The notes beneath the pieces are model-generated. The model was given only the letters and a program-made list of their open reading frames with translations. It had not been told where the DNA came from and did not search any database. This document shows positions 1-13,999 of a stretch of DNA of 64,000 bases, in pieces. Within the stretch, counting starts at the first letter, position 1; the number at the start of each line of letters is the position of its first letter. This stretch comes from Microcebus murinus (lineage: Eukaryota; Chordata; Mammalia; Primates; Cheirogaleidae): assembly GCF_040939455.1 (NCBI RefSeq), contig NC_134104.1, positions 146,914,501 to 146,978,500 on the forward strand, given 5' to 3'. The position numbers and the translations under genes were made by a program.

Positions 1-2690
1 CACGCAAATCCTTGTTTCAGGATCAGCTTCGGTGTGGGGGTGGGGGGTAGCCCAGACTAAGAAGTAACCGAACAGGAGAAAATGTAGCATTCCCAAATCA
101 CAAGTGCTCACTTCAGTATTGTGAATAAGCAGTGAGAAAATCCAGACAGCAAAGGGCTTCTGATGGCCCTTATCCCACCCAGAAGCCTCACACCAGACAG
201 AGCGGAGCTCAGCCAGGGCCTCCACCACTGTCTCTGCTGTCCGGGAGCCAGAGCAGAGGAAGGTGTGTACACCCACCCATAGACACAGTGACAACAGTGG
301 CAGTTCAGTGTCCTTAGTAGAACATCCCATCTAGGAACTGAGCCTTCAGAATCCTGTCCAGCTGCAGAAGAGCCATTTTTACTTTCTCTTGATTGGATTC
401 AGACCTTTGATGTAGACAAAGTAATCCCTACAGTTAGGTTAACTGTCTCCCTTGGACTGGATATTTGGATATTTCAGAGCGGAGGAGGCTGCATCACCAA
501 CCTGCTTGGCCTCAAGTCACAGGATTCTTCCTTTACAATGAGCTGCCTCTTCTGGAGCTCAGATAAGGTTTTGTCTGCCGATATCTAGATTTCTTTGCAC
601 TTGCGATACACTGGGTATGAAAGATTCAATTTCATCTTTGATGCTGGCAGAGAAAAACCTATATACACTATACAAGCGAACAAGTTCATGCACGGATGAG
701 TAAGCCACCATCGTGTGCTCAGCAGCTGAGCTGGGGTATTGCACAGCAGCCAGGCCAAAGGGAAGTGGGGCTGTCGTCCATAGGATTGAGCCCCCGGACC
801 CTCCAACACCTTGGACTCTGCCTTTTACGAGTCCCTGTCCCAGCTTCCACAGCCATCGTGTCCTCGCCCATAAATCTTTCCCCTGGCGTGTCTGTGGGTT
901 GGAGAGTGCAGCTTGGTCTCCACAGGTAGCTCTCACTGGGGTGTAGACTCCAGCTTGCTGGACTCTTTTAAGAATGGTCAATGCCATCCGAATTTTAACT
1001 AGCTGATGAGTGAGCCTGGGACCAATCCAAAAGCCTCTTGGGAGCTAGCTTCCCAAAGGGTCTTGTTCCTTCTTTAAGTAGCAACTTGGTTCCTCCAGAC
1101 CTGTGGTCAGCCTTCCAAACCACGTGGTCCTCAGAGCCGTGGAAGGAGCACTTGCTTCTCCTCTATCATTGTGCAGGTGGCCATGCTCATGGTTCTGGAG
1201 GAAAGTCCTGGCTGAAGTGATTCTTTTTGTCTTTAGGGATGCAGATGCTGCCCCCCCCCCCAAAAAAAAAAACATGCAAGAAGGGCCAAGGATTCCTGGC
1301 CTGAGTCTGGAGACAACATACAGGGGCCAAGTCTCCCACAAACCCCCTAATCTTTCCAGGTCTGGAGCAGCAATTCCCAAGGTCCCTTCTAGCTCCAAAA
1401 TTCCAAGGTTCTAGATATGTGACAGATTAAATAGGTTTTTGTTTCTCAATGTAAGTACCATTTACAATACTATTTATATGACAAGAGATGTCCTGTATGT
1501 CAAACTTCTGAAACATGAGTGTTTATTGAAGGCCCAAATCAGCGAATTCTTTCACTGTAGTCAAATTGGTACACACAGTGTCCTTAGAGCATTTTTATTT
1601 AAAGTGTCTTTGTTTATTATCACAAGCAGCTGAACCATTGTGCTTTATTTTTACAAGGAAGTCACCAACCAGCAAACATCGCCCATACTTATAGTTTTAT
1701 AGAATGAGTCTCATCAAAGTACTGGGACTTCTCTAAACAAATAAATGTTTTTCCCCCAAAACAAGAGATTAGTTTGTGCATCTTTTAATGGCTGCTTCCC
1801 AATTACTAAAGTTAGGCCGCATGGAAACACGATGCTAGTCAATGGTGAAGGAGACAGATTTATTGACTGTTGTCTGAGAAAACCCAGAGCCTTGGGTTTC
1901 TCAAGTTTAATGTGCTTGTGAAAAAAATTTTGTTGATGTCATGGTGTTAACATAAAATCAGGTATTATTGTCCACATGTGTCTCACATAAAATAACTCAC
2001 CATTCACATGAGGATACGGTGCCTTTCATCTCAGGGAGCATTTTATTCCGGAAGAGTGTCTTCATCTTCACTTGTTGCTAGAGTGAATGTAGTATTAGAC
2101 ACTGACTTGTAATTTCCAAGCTATACTGATTTCAGTAGGCCTTATGGCTATCGGAGAATTAACACCTCTTTTCCAACTTTCTATTTAAATGCTGCCCTAG
2201 GAAAAAAGAGAAGCTTTAGCTGTCCACTTAGAGCTACAGCTCTTATCCACAGTGCTTGAACAGGTGAGGAGGTTTCATTTCACTCATGCTCTCTCTGGCA
2301 CCATTCATTCCTACAGCTGTGTTCTGTGGGGTGGGGAGCCTGCCAGGCAGAGTTCTAGGAGGTCTCCTGGATCACAGGGCCTTCGGTAGAATAGCTTCCT
2401 CTCTAGAGAAAAGATGAACTGAGTACTAGAGAAAGATGGTCCAGAACTCCAATGCACCCATTCCTTCAAGCCTCTGTAAAATGCAGGTGTTACCTGGAAG
2501 GCCAGGAAAAAGATATCACCCCAGCCACAGCAGTAGAATGAGACACAGGACAGATATGGTTTGAAGAGAGAAAAGCAGAATTGCTCTCTAGAAGGTTGTG
2601 AGTATAAAGGTCTTAAAAGCAAGGTACTAGTTCAGAGCACTCACTCCAGGGAAGCCCAAAAGTAAGATGCCCTGGAGAAGCAGGACCATG
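1..2690. other. No gene seen; unassigned intronic DNA
   Basis: I see no convincing exon or recognisable young repeat here. A C11/A11 homopolymer run lies at 1251-1272. The stretch at about 1340-1420 vaguely resembles the end of an old MIR or L2 element. All ORFs are short and lack family-like features. Confidence 0.5.
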
Positions 2691-2699
2691 GGTGGGGAG

Positions 2700-5600
2700 A
2701 GGGGAGAGGAAGCAAGATACTGTGTGTCTGAAGCTCTACAGAATAGGAGAGATTGCACTCTTGGAAAACATTTCTGGGTGGCAACTAGAGATGAAAAAAA
2801 TATGTATACCAGTCTGTCCTACCAACACAAATACCAAAATCCTAAAGAAAAGACTAGCAAACTGGATTTTTCAATATTAAGAGAATCACACATCACAACT
2901 AATATATTTTTTTCTGAGAATGCAAAATAAAGTGAATACCAGGAACCCCCACAGTTATAACAAATCATTTAGTAAGTACTCTTTTTTCAAAGCACATAAT
3001 AATCTCAACTGATGTCAAAATGGCTCTTGGAAACAATCAGCATATATTCCATTGGGGGAGAAAATCTCTCAGTGGAATAGAAAGATACTTCCATAGTATA
3101 ATAAAAAATAGGCATTTCAAAACACCACAACTAAATCCTAGATTTTTTTTTCTGGATGATAACTCATTTTAAATGTCAAAAAACATCATGAATATCATAA
3201 TATTTCATTATTGATCAAAGAAATACATGGCAAAGAGATTAGTTTATAAATGCTTTTATATAAATATGTATTTTGTTAAACTAGCATGCACATGTTTAAA
3301 AAATAAAAAATATATGGTTTTAAGATTTGTTTTAAATTATGAGTGAATAATAGATAACTATTTGGAAAATATTGATTGTTTCTAAAGAAGTAAATGAGCA
3401 AAACTGATTCTAAAAGAATTATAAAACCTGAACAGACCGTAGAAGAAATTGCCAAAGTGGTCAAAGAATTATTCCTCAGAAAGAAGCTAGTCTCAGGTAC
3501 CTTTGGCAATGAAATCTACCAATGAAATTAAACATTCATGGTGCTAATTATTCCCATACTATTTAAAGTATTCTTGAGCATTTTTAAAAAATGAAAAACA
3601 TTCCAGTTCATTTTATTTAATTAAGGCCTAGGTCTAAATCCAATGCAAAAATTACACACCACCAAAAATTCACATAATAACTTGTGAACAAACATTCAAA
3701 AATCCCCAATGTGTTAGCAGATTGTTTTCAACTACATATTAAAATAATAATTTACAGTGGCCAAGTAGGATTCAGTCTAGGAATGTAATAATATCAATTT
3801 CAAGAAATCTGTTAACATTTTTCATTATATTTACAGGTAAGGAGAGGAAAACATGCTTATTTCATTAAATTCTTAGCTTGATGTCTGACATATAGTAAGA
3901 AATTCATAAATACTGAATGAAGAATAAATTCTAAGATAACAGCTAATAAAGTTGAACAACTGTTTCTGATAAAATAGGAAGATAAAAACTTCACAGCAGC
4001 GGCTGGTAGCTTTTTGTGGGTTGCAGACCTTTCAATGAATTTGATAAACGTTATGAACCCTCTCTCCATAAAGTGTAAAAAATTAAAATAATTTGAGTGG
4101 AATTGGAGAGTCACCGATCACATGAAGCCCATCTGTACACCCCAAGTTAAAAAATAATTATTGACAAAAAAGAAGAAAAAGATGTCTTCTGTTATTTTAT
4201 TATTCAACATCGGTTTGGCATTCTCACCAATGCAATAAGACAGGAAATAAAAGTTACCAATATTGAGTAGAAGAAAGAATTGCAATGATGTATTACTGCC
4301 TTTAGACTTCTGAATTAAGATAATAAAATCAACTAAAAAGATTGTTAGAAATAATGAGTTTGGCAGAGTAACCTATCACAAAAGAGTAATACACAAGCAA
4401 AGACTTCCTATGTACCAGCAATAACCTCTCAGAAAATGTAAAGAGAAAATCCTATTTACAGTAGCAACAAAAGTATACACAGTGTTGAACACTTGGCATA
4501 CAACCCAACAACCTCACTCTTAGGTATTTACCAAATAGAAATGAAGACCTATATCCACATACACAGACACACACACACACACACAGACGATGGATTGAGA
4601 ATGTTTATAACAGCTCTGTTCACAATCACCAAAAACCAGAAACAACCCCAATGCCCATCAATTGGTAAATGGACACACTGTTACATTCATGCAATGGAAT
4701 ACTACATGGAAATAAAAAGAAATGAATCACTTAGGGTGCAATGACATTGAGAATCTTAAAAGCTTTATGCTGAGTCCAAAAAAAGATTCTAAAGGTTATG
4801 TATTGCCCATTTATATGACATTCCAGAAAAGGAAAAACTATAGGAGCAAGAAACATATCAGTGGTTGCAAGATAATGGGGTGGGGGGAAGATTGATATAA
4901 AGTGAGACAGAAGACAGTTTTTTTTAGTGTGATAGAATTATTCTATATCTTGATTTGGTGGTAGTTACACAACTCCACGCATTTGTCAAAATTCGTAGAG
5001 CTATATGCCTTTAAAGGTTGAATTTTATTGTGTAAGACACACAGTAAGTTCAAGAAAATTTCAACCATAATAAGAGCAGTCCTAACACTGGACTAAGCAA
5101 ACAGATTAATGAAACATAATAGAAAATACAGAAAGCAATGTAAATATAATATGACATGACAACAGTACATTTAATGTCAGTGGAAAAAGATTAAGATAGA
5201 TTAAACAAATTATGCAGTACAAGCTGCTTAATCATTTGAGAAAAACTAAATCCATACATCATACCACATACAAGAATAAATTCTCAATTGGCAGGAGTTT
5301 AAAATGTTAAGTACAAGAACCTATATAATTATTAGAATAAATTATAGATGAATATTTTATAGCAGAACAAAAGCCAGAAAACTTAAAAGACTAAAATATT
5401 AATACATAGTTGTATAAAAATTAAGAACCTATGTTCATCAACAAAACCCATACAATTAGAGGCAAAACAGTAATTAAGAGGACACATTGCCTAAAGATAT
5501 AACGAAGAATTAGTATCTTTATAACACCAATGTATAAAGAGTAATAAACATAAGCAGGTAAGTCACCAAAAAAGAGACTGTAAATGGTCAATAAGCATAT

Positions 5601-6110
5601 GAAAAAATATTTAACTTCAATTATATTACAATTTTTATTTCACACCTAGCTCAGAACCTGCCATATGGTTGGCACATTGATTTTTTTTTTTTACTCAATG
5701 ACTATTCAGTGTCACAATGTGCCCAGCACTATTGAAGCACTGGAAAAATGGCCAAGAACAGGGTGAAGTTTATAATTTGCTCAGACAATCAATAAGGATG
5801 CAAATTAAAATAATGAGATGCCACTTTGGCCTAACAAATTGGATGATTAAAAAGAATGATAGTGTTGGCAACAGTTCAGAAAAACAGGCGGTGTACTGCC
5901 CATAAAATAGTAGGAGCATGTATTAGAACTTGGTAACCCAAAGCAATTGAAGAGTGTACACCGTTTGATCCAGCAATTGTACTTTCAATCATTTATCCTA
6001 AGGAAAAACTGAACAAGCAGCCAAGGGTTTATGACAATGCAGTTTATCAAGCACTGTACAGAGACATTGGAAACAGCCCAAGTGTCCAATAATAAGGGAT
6101 TCTTGGAGAA
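2700..6110 (+). mobile_element. Old L1M-type LINE fragments, sense
   Basis: This is A-rich sequence with recognisable stretches of degraded L1 ORF2 and L1M 3' end. The part at 3730-3840 matches an L1 ORF2 region (CCAAGTAGGATTCAGTCTAG-like). The part at 4240-4480 matches the ORF2 region after the reverse transcriptase. The part at 4490-5050 has the conserved motif for 'cataatCaccaaaaaccagaaac...cccatcaattgg' and the L1M 3' end. The part at 5790-6110 is another ORF2 C-terminal fragment. No long open frame remains. An (AC)n run lies at about 4567-4584. Fragment boundaries are approximate and more than one insertion may be present. Confidence 0.7.
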
Positions 6111-6670
6111 ATGAGGGGATGAGGTCCAGATGACAGATGGGATGTAGGCACTGGAATAGCTAAGATAGATCGGTCCAGTTTCCAGTAGGTGGGTAAATTT
6201 AATATCAGGAAGTTGAGGACGTTTTGCTTTATGTCCTATATTTTGTTTTGGTTTTGTTTGTTTTTTTACCTCCATCCATCTGTCTGTCCGTATCTCTTTC
6301 TGAGGCAAGTTTTTCTTCTGAAAGTGAGGAGATAGTGGAATTGGAGTTTCGGGATTGGAAAGAGAGTTTGAAATAGCTATTGCATAGAATGTGAAGAATA
6401 CAACGGAGAGAAATAAGAAGTCCCCAGGCAGCACCAAAGACCTAGATGAGATCAAATCATGAACATTTACCTTAAGTATAAAGAGCCTGTAAAAGAATAC
6501 AGCAACCTTGAATGCAATTAAATGCAAAATAAAAAATCCATTCTATTCAAAGAAAACGTCTATTCCTAACAGGTATATTCATAAATTCACATCATTTGGC
6601 ATAACTACACAGTATGGCTCAAGTGGTTTGGGGATTTACAGTAGAACTCCCCATTTTAGAGGTTTCTAGT
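6111..6670. other. No gene seen
   Basis: I recognise no repeat family or exon here. A pyrimidine-rich, TCTG-repeat-like stretch lies near 6240-6300. The long minus-strand ORF (5985-6527) has no family-like sequence and overlaps L1 debris, so I treat it as chance. Confidence 0.4.
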
Positions 6671-6858
6671 TTAGCTACTATTTTTTTTTCAAAATATTAA
6701 GAAGGTACAAATGTTTTTGGTTACATGGATCACTTTTGTAATGCTTGTGTCACAGCTATAGGTGTGCCCATCACCCAAATAATGTTCATTGTACCCAATA
6801 GGTAGGTATTTGACCCTCCCCTCTGTACCCCTCCCCTCTGCTTGATTTCCACTGAGTT

Positions 6859-9800
6859 TTACTTCCCTCTCTGTACATGTGTGTTCATCGGATAGTTCCA
6901 ATTTAATAATGAGTACATATGATATTTGTTTTTCCATCCTTGAGATACTTCACTTAGGAGAATAGTTTCCAGTTCCATCCAAATTGTTGCAGAAGGCATC
7001 AATTCATCCTTTTTATGGCTGTGTAGTGCTCCATGGTATACATATACCACATTTATTAATCTCATAAATTGATAGGCACTTGGGTTGATTCCACATCTTT
7101 GCAATTGTGAATTGTACTGCAATAAACATTTGAGTGCAAGGTGTATTTTTGAGAGACTTCTTTTCCTTTGGGTAAATACCCAGTAGTGGGATCAAATGGT
7201 AGGTCTACTTTTAGTTCTCTGAGGAATCTCCATACTGTTTTCCATAGAGGTTGTACTAATTTGTAGTACCACCAACAGTATATAAGCATTCCTTTCTTTC
7301 TGCATACATGCCAGCATCTACTGTTTTGGGACTTTTTAATAAAAGCCATTCTAACTGGGGTAAGGAGATATCTTATTGTGGTTTTGATTTGCATTTCCCT
7401 GATGATTAGTGATGTTGAACATTTTTTCATATGTTTATTGACCAGTTGTCTATCTTCTTTTGAAAAGCTTCTGTTCATGTCTTTTGCCTACTTTTAATGG
7501 GGTTGTTTGTTTTGTTCTTCCTGTTTGCATGAGTTCTTTGTAGATTCTTGATATTAGCCCTTTATCAGATGTACAGGTTGTGAATATTTTCTCCCATTCC
7601 ATAGGTTGCCTATTTGCTCTGTTGATTATTTCCTTAAGTGTGCAGAAGCTTTTTAGTTTAATCAAATCCCATTTATTTATTTTTGTTGTTGCTGTAATTG
7701 CCATTGGGGTCTTCTTCATAAATTCTTTGCCTCGGTTGATATCTAAAAGAGATTTTCCTACATTTTTCATTAGAATTCTTATGGCCTTACATTTAAGTCA
7801 TTTATCCATCTTGAATTAATTTTTATGAATGGTGAGAGATAGAGGTCCTATTTCCTTCTTCTGCATGTGGCTATCCAATTTTTCCAGCACCATTTATTGA
7901 ATAGGGCTTCTTTTCCCCAGTGTACGTTGTTGAATGTTTCGTCAAAGATCAGTTGGCTATAGATAGGTGGTTTTATATCTGAGTACTCTATTTTTTGTTG
8001 TTGTTGTTCCATTGATCTATATATCTATTTTTGTATCAATACAATGCTGTTTTGGTTACTATAGCCATGTAGTATAGTTTGAAGTCTGGTAATATGATGC
8101 CTCCCAATTTGTTATTTTCTTTTTTTTTTTTTTGAGACAGACTCTCGCTTTGTTGCCTAGGCTAGAGTGAGTGCCATGGCGTCAGCCTAGCTCACAGCAA
8201 CCTCAATCTCCTGGCTCAAGCAATCCTTCTGCCTCAGCCTCCCGAGTAGCTGGGACTACAGGCATGCGCCACCATGCCCAGCTAATTTTATATATATATA
8301 TATATTAGTTGGCCAATTAATTTCTTTCTATTTTTATAGTAGAGACGGGGTCTTGCTCTTGTTCAGGCTGGTTTTGAACTCCTGACCTCGAGCAATCCGC
8401 CCGCCTCGGCCTCCCAGAGTGCTAGGATTACAGGCGTGAGCCACCACGCCCGGCCCCAATTTGTTCTTTTTGCTTAAGATTGCTTTGGTTATTTGTGCTC
8501 TTTTCTGGTTCCAAATGAAGTGTAGAATTATTTTTTCTAGATGTGTGAACTATGATTTTGGTATTTTGATGGGGATTTCATTGAATCTGTAAATCACTTT
8601 GGGTAGTATAGACATTTTAACAATGTTGATTCTGCCAGTGCATGAACATGATAGGTTTTCCATTTGTTTGTGTCCTCTGTGATTTCTTTCCTCAATGTTT
8701 TGTAGTTCTCCTTGTAGAGATCTTTCACCTTCTTGGTTAAATATATTCCTAGGTATTTTATTCTCTTTGTAGCTGTTGTGAATGGTATACTGAGTCTTTG
8801 ATTTGACTCTCAGCTTGACTGTTACTGGCATATAGAAATGCTACTGCCTTATGCACATTGATTTTGTATCTTGAGACTTTGCTGAATTTATTTATCAATT
8901 CCAGGAGTATTTTGGTGGAGTCTTTGGGGTTTTCTAGATATAAGAACATGTCATCAGCAAAGAGTGATAGTTTGACCTCCTTTTTCCCAGTTGGGATACC
9001 GTTTATTTCATTCTCTTGCCTGATTGCTCTGGCTAGGACTTCCAGCATTATATTGAATAGTAGTAGTGACATTGGGCACCCTTGTCTTCTTCCAGTTCTT
9101 AGATGGAATGTTTTCAACTTTTCCCCATTCAGCATGATGTGGCTGTGGGTTTGTCCTGTGTGGCTTTCATAATTTGGGGATATGTTCCTTCTATGCCTTG
9201 TTTATCGATGATTTCTATCATGAAAGGGTGCTGGATTTTATCAAATACTTTTTCTACATCTATTAAGATGATCCTATGGTCTTTGGTTTTGCTTCTGTTT
9301 ATTTGGTTGATTTACATATGTTGAATCATCCTTGCATTCCTGGGATAAAACCCATTTAGTCCTGTTAGATTATTTTTTTGATATGCTGCTGAATTCAGGT
9401 CACCAGTAGTTTATTAAGGATTTTTGCACCTATATTCCTAAGGGATATTGGTCTGTAGTTTTCTTTTCTTTTGTTGTTGTTCTTGTTGTGGTCCTTTCCT
9501 GGATTTGGTATCAAGGTGATACTGGCTTCATAGAATGAGTTGAGGACAAGTCCCTCTTTCTCAATATTATGGAATAATTTCATAATATGGGTACCAGCTC
9601 TTCATTGTAGGTCTGGTAGAATTCAACTGTGAATCCATCTGGTTCAGGGATTTTTTTTGTGGGGAGGTTTTTTTTATTACTGCTTCATTCTCACTGTTCA
9701 TTATTGGTCTGTTCAGGAATTCTATTTCTTCCTGATTGAGTCTTGGGAGGTTATGTGTTTTTCCATTTCCTCTATGTTTTCTAGTTTATGTGCATTGAGA

Positions 9801-11096
9801 TTTTCATAGTATTTATGGATGATATTTTATATTTCTGTGGTATCAGTTGTAATACCTCCTTTTTCATTTATGATTGAGCTTATTTAGTCCTTTCTCTTCT
9901 GCTCCTGGTTAATCTTGCAAGATTACATAGAAGAACCAACTTTTTGCTTTGTTGATCATTTGTATTTTGTTTGTTTGTTTGTTTAGTTCTGCTCTGACCT
10001 TCGTTATTTCTTTTCTTCTGCTGGCTTTGCGTTTGGTTTGTGCTTCCTTTTCTAGTTTCTTAAGCTATGATATTAGGTTGTTTAATTTGTGATCTTTCTG
10101 TCTTTTTAATGTAGGCATTTAAGGCTATGAATTCTCCCCTGAGGAATGTTATTTCTGTGTCACATAGATTTTCATCACTTCTGTCCCCTATATTGTTCAG
10201 TTCAAAGAATCTTTTGATTTCCATCTTAATTTCAGTCTTAACCCAATAATCATTCAACAGTAGGTTGTTTAATTTCCATGACTTTGGGTAGGTTTAAGTG
10301 TTTCTCCTGTGATTGATTTCTAGTTTTATTCTGCTATGGTCTGAGAAGATACATGGTATGATTTTGGTTTTTCCGAATTTGTTCTGACCTGTTTTGTGGC
10401 CTAAGATATGATCAGTCTTGAAGAATCTCCCATGTGTTGCTGAGAAGAGTGTGTATTCTGTAGTTTTGGAGTAGAATGTCCTGTAAATATTAGGTCCATT
10501 TATTCTAGAGTCCTATTTAACTCCAGTGTTTCTTTGCTGATTTTCTGCTTTGATAATCTGTTCAGTTCTTTTTTTTTTTCTTTTTTATATATTTTTTAAT
10601 TATATGATGCTGGTGGAGAGAAATCTGTCCACTTCTATCAGTGGGATGTTGACGTTCTCAGGAATTAAGATGGTGCTATTTATTTCTTTGCTTAACTCTA
10701 GTAAAATTTGATTTATGAATCTGGGTGTTCCTGTGGTAGGTACATATATACTTAGAATTGTTATATCTTCTTGTTGAATGGCTCCCTTTACCATTATATA
10801 ATGACCATCTTTGTCTTCGTTTACTTTTATTGGCTTAAAGTCAATTTTTTTTCTGATATGAGAATGGCTATACCTGCCCTCTTTTGATTTACATTTGTGT
10901 GGAGTATTTTTTCCATCCATTCATGTTGAGTCTGTGTGTGTGTGTCTTTATCACTTAGATGAGTTTCCTGAAGACAACAGATAGTTTGGTTGTGTTTTTT
11001 CATCAGTTCAGCTAGTCTATGTCTTTTGAGAGGAGCATTGAGACCATTAAAGTTAAGTGATAGAATTGATATGTGGGATGTTGATCTGTTCATCAT
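6859..11096 (-). pseudogene. L1 ORF2 (endonuclease/reverse transcriptase), broken
   Basis: ORF2p nicks the target DNA and reverse-transcribes L1 RNA. The apparent start at 11096 opens into an endonuclease N-terminus with the LSLNFNGLNAP-like start and the QETHL box that holds a catalytic glutamate. The reverse transcriptase core lies at about 8758-9135, with the FADD catalytic box at about 8950. The C-terminal segment lies at 6859-7478. Successive fragments sit in different frames (10827-11096, 10600-10920, 10060-10257, 9395-9583, 8758-9135, 8550-8831, 7450-7770, 7062-7478, 6859-7122), so many frameshifts or stops have accumulated. An Alu interrupts it at 8115-8454. There is no sign that it is expressed as one protein. 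Confidence 0.85.
8115..8454 (-). mobile_element. Lemur-type Alu inside the L1
   Basis: This is an antisense Alu from the T run to CGCCCGGCC, carrying the strepsirrhine linker (TTGGCCAATTAATTTCTTTC on this strand). It is flanked by an 11-bp direct repeat CCCAATTTGTT at 8104-8114 and 8455-8465. That is a clean target-site duplication inside L1 ORF2. Confidence 0.95.
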
Positions 11097-11369
11097 CTTG
11101 AGTAGTACCTTATTGCTTTGTTTTACCTCTTATGCTATTGGTTTATACGAGTTGTGAGTTTGGGGGTGGGGTGGGTGATTTTATATCTAATAATCCATTT
11201 ACATTTTGCATGACTGGTGGGTATCTGTTGTGCTGACTAGTGTATTTGCTTTTCTGAGTATTTCCTGCAGGGCTTATCTGGTCATGGCAAATTCCTTCAG
11301 TGTTTGCTTGTCTGGAAAAACTTACTTTCTCCATCAATCGCGAAACTTAGTTTTGCAGGATACAAAATT

Positions 11370-12213
11370 CTAGGCTAGGTTGACAATTGTTCTGTTTAAG
11401 AAGATTGAAGATGGGACCCCATTACCTTCTGGCTTTATGATTTCCACTAAGAAGTCTGCAGTTAGTTTGGGTTTTTCTTTGTAGGTTATTTGTTGCTTTT
11501 GTCTTGCTGCTTGCGGAGTTTTCTCCTTCATTTTTACTTTAGCCAGGTTGATTACTATGTGTCTTAGAGATGTCCTGTTTTCCTGTTTGCCATGAATCTT
11601 CATGGTGTTTGATGTCCATCTTGTATCTGTATGTCCAAATCTCTGTCACTACCAGGAAATTTTCCTCAATAATTCCCTTAAATAGGATTTCTATGTTTTT
11701 AACTCGCTCTTCTCCCTCAGGGATCCCTATAATTTGAATGTTAGTTCACTTCACATAGTCCCATATCTCTCTCAGTGGTTGCTCAGACATTTTTATACTC
11801 TTCTCTGCCTCTTTGTATGACTGGGTTATCTCGAGAGCCCTGTCTTCATCTCTGAGATTCTTTCTTCTCCTTGGTTTAGTCTGTTGAAGCTTTTTGCTGC
11901 ATTTTAAAATTCCCTAATTGGCTCATTTCTTTAAGTTCTGTTATATCCTTTTTTGTGTTTTCTAGCTCTTTGGAAAATTTTTCATTGATTTCCTAAATTT
12001 TTTTTTTTTTTTTGCTTCTTTTTGCTGTTTTTCAACTTTCTCATCAGTTCCGTTCATCTTATTTTCCATCCATATTCTGAATTCCATTTCTGTCATTTCA
12101 GCAATTTCCTTGTGGGTGGTATTCACTACCATAACTTCATTGTATTCCCTTGGGGGTGTGGAACTATTTTGTTTTTCATGTAGCCAGGGTTTCTTTTGCT
12201 GGTTTCTTCTCAT
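11370..12213 (-). pseudogene. L1 ORF1 (RNA-binding protein), broken
   Basis: On the minus strand an N-terminal fragment (11962-12213) begins with a basic, polar segment and runs into a lysine-rich stretch. A C-terminal fragment (11370-11603) contains a QAARQKQQITYK-like motif typical of the end of L1 ORF1p. The two are out of frame, and the total is shorter than a usual ORF1. A homopolymer T run (A run on the minus strand) at 12000-12013 is one likely source of a frameshift. A further short frame (11143-11337) lies between ORF1 and ORF2. Confidence 0.65.
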
Positions 12214-13999
12214 CTGGCTCCTCTTCTCTCAGCTCTGGGTTAATAAGATTGCAGGACACCTATTCTCCTTTGCTGGAGGAGTTTCATTAGGGGATGGGGA
12301 GGACCCTAACGGAGCTTTTGTGTTGGTAATGTTGACCCATCAGGAGAGGGACAGGTGCACTGAGAGCCTGTAAAACAGCTGTTTTGTTTTAACCCATTTC
12401 CCTGTAATTATTATAGTTCAAGCCAGTACTGGATGATCTTCATGTGGGGTGGAGGGTTGCTCCGCAGCTTGTTGGAAGTTCATGTTGGGGGCTGGTTCAG
12501 ACCCACTCCTTCATGGCTGTTGTTGTGGAGGATTGCTCTGCCTCTGGTCACCCAGGGGAGGTGACAGTGGCAGATGAGTTAGTCCATTTAGGCAGTGGTT
12601 GTGGACAACCAGGCAGTGGGCCTTTGCTTGAACCAAGTCCAGGAGTAATGGCTGCTCATGGCTTGGGGGTCCTGAGTGAAGTGTTGGACCTTGGGAGTTT
12701 CCACCAGCTTAGTAGTAATTGTCAGGACTCAATCGTGGGGTATTGGGGCCCAGGCTCAACTCTGGAATCCCAGGGGTGGTGTTGCTGGCCCATTGGGGGC
12801 CCTGGAGTTACAGGGGTAGAGCCTTGGGCTCAGACATAGAAAGAGCTTCAGAAATGGCTCTGGAGATTATGGGGGAAGAACCACACATATGTTCTGCCAG
12901 CATAGAGACTTAGATGCCCAGTTGTGGAGGTAGGGATTTGTCTCAGTGTCCCAGGGACTGCTTAGGCAGGCTGGAGCTACTGGTCATCCAAAGTTTTCCC
13001 TCCACACCTAGAACCCACTGAAGCTGTCACCCAAGGCTTCCCAGGTGGTTCCTCTGCTCAGATCCCATGCAGGGGAGATGTGCTTAGCCCCCAGTCACAG
13101 GGCACAACACGGGAGCTTCTGTTCTGTCTGCTCCGCCCCCAGCCCAGCAGGGGTGATGCAAAGGCTACTGCTGGAAGGCTGAGTCCCGAGTGGACCTGGC
13201 TCCATGCACCAGAGCAATCAGGATGGTATCAGTTTTGGAAACCTGGGATTGGCAGTTACCATATTTCTGCTCTCCGGTGCAATGTCTCTTGTGGTAGAGA
13301 AGAGAGACCCCACACACATAGCTCAAGCTACCTACAACTTTTATTCCTCTCCTAAAACTCAGTGCCCCTTCATGTTGCTTCTATTTTGCTGTCTTCCCCT
13401 CTTCCCAGCAATGCAAATTGTATTAGGACCCTCAACCTAATCTCTGAGTTGATGGGTGGTGCTTGTAAGAATCGGCCATGCCCTGATTGATTGAGTCAGT
13501 AGATGCTGTAATGAGCTATACGGTTGTTCTCCCTGTCAGTGGTTGATGCTTGCAGGAAACAGCCAACTTCAGAGATGTTGTTTTGTGCCTATAATAGGCT
13601 CTAGCCCCTTAGGAGAAGTACTTGAATACCCTAAGCAGTGGGAAGGGGCCTGTAGCTCCCAGGGGATTGCTTATTCTCCACCACAGCAGAGGTGGGTGGA
13701 GGAGTAAGACTGGGTGGGGTTGGATGAGCCTGGAAGGCTCTGCAATGTTTCAGCGGGGCTCAAAGGTCATTTCCCAGGCATCTGGGAAAAGTGGCTAGAA
13801 GGGGGCTGAAGTGGTCTCTCCAAACTGGAAAGACTGCTTGTAGGAGAGGGGCTGTCTATAATTCACTAACTGGCTTCTGGGAGTAAGTTCCACCCCTCTC
13901 TTGCTACCCCTGCCCAGAGAGTCTCCCACCTGTGTCTGTTTGCAAATGGGTGCCTAAACATGCCATGCTCAGCAGCAATGGCACCATGAGCTGGGAACT

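Noticed and set aside
35..50. G-rich start as a promoter or G4
   Set aside because: The two G runs (GGGGG and GGGGGG) are too few for a canonical quadruplex, and no transcript start context is visible.
5985..6527. 180-codon minus-strand ORF, the longest in the window
   Set aside because: It overlaps L1M debris, has no recognisable family motifs and no splice context. Long frames by chance are expected in 64 kb.
12110..13440. Several + strand ORFs in a GC-rich stretch
   Set aside because: This is the antisense of the L1 5' region; the ORFs overlap in different frames and have no family match.
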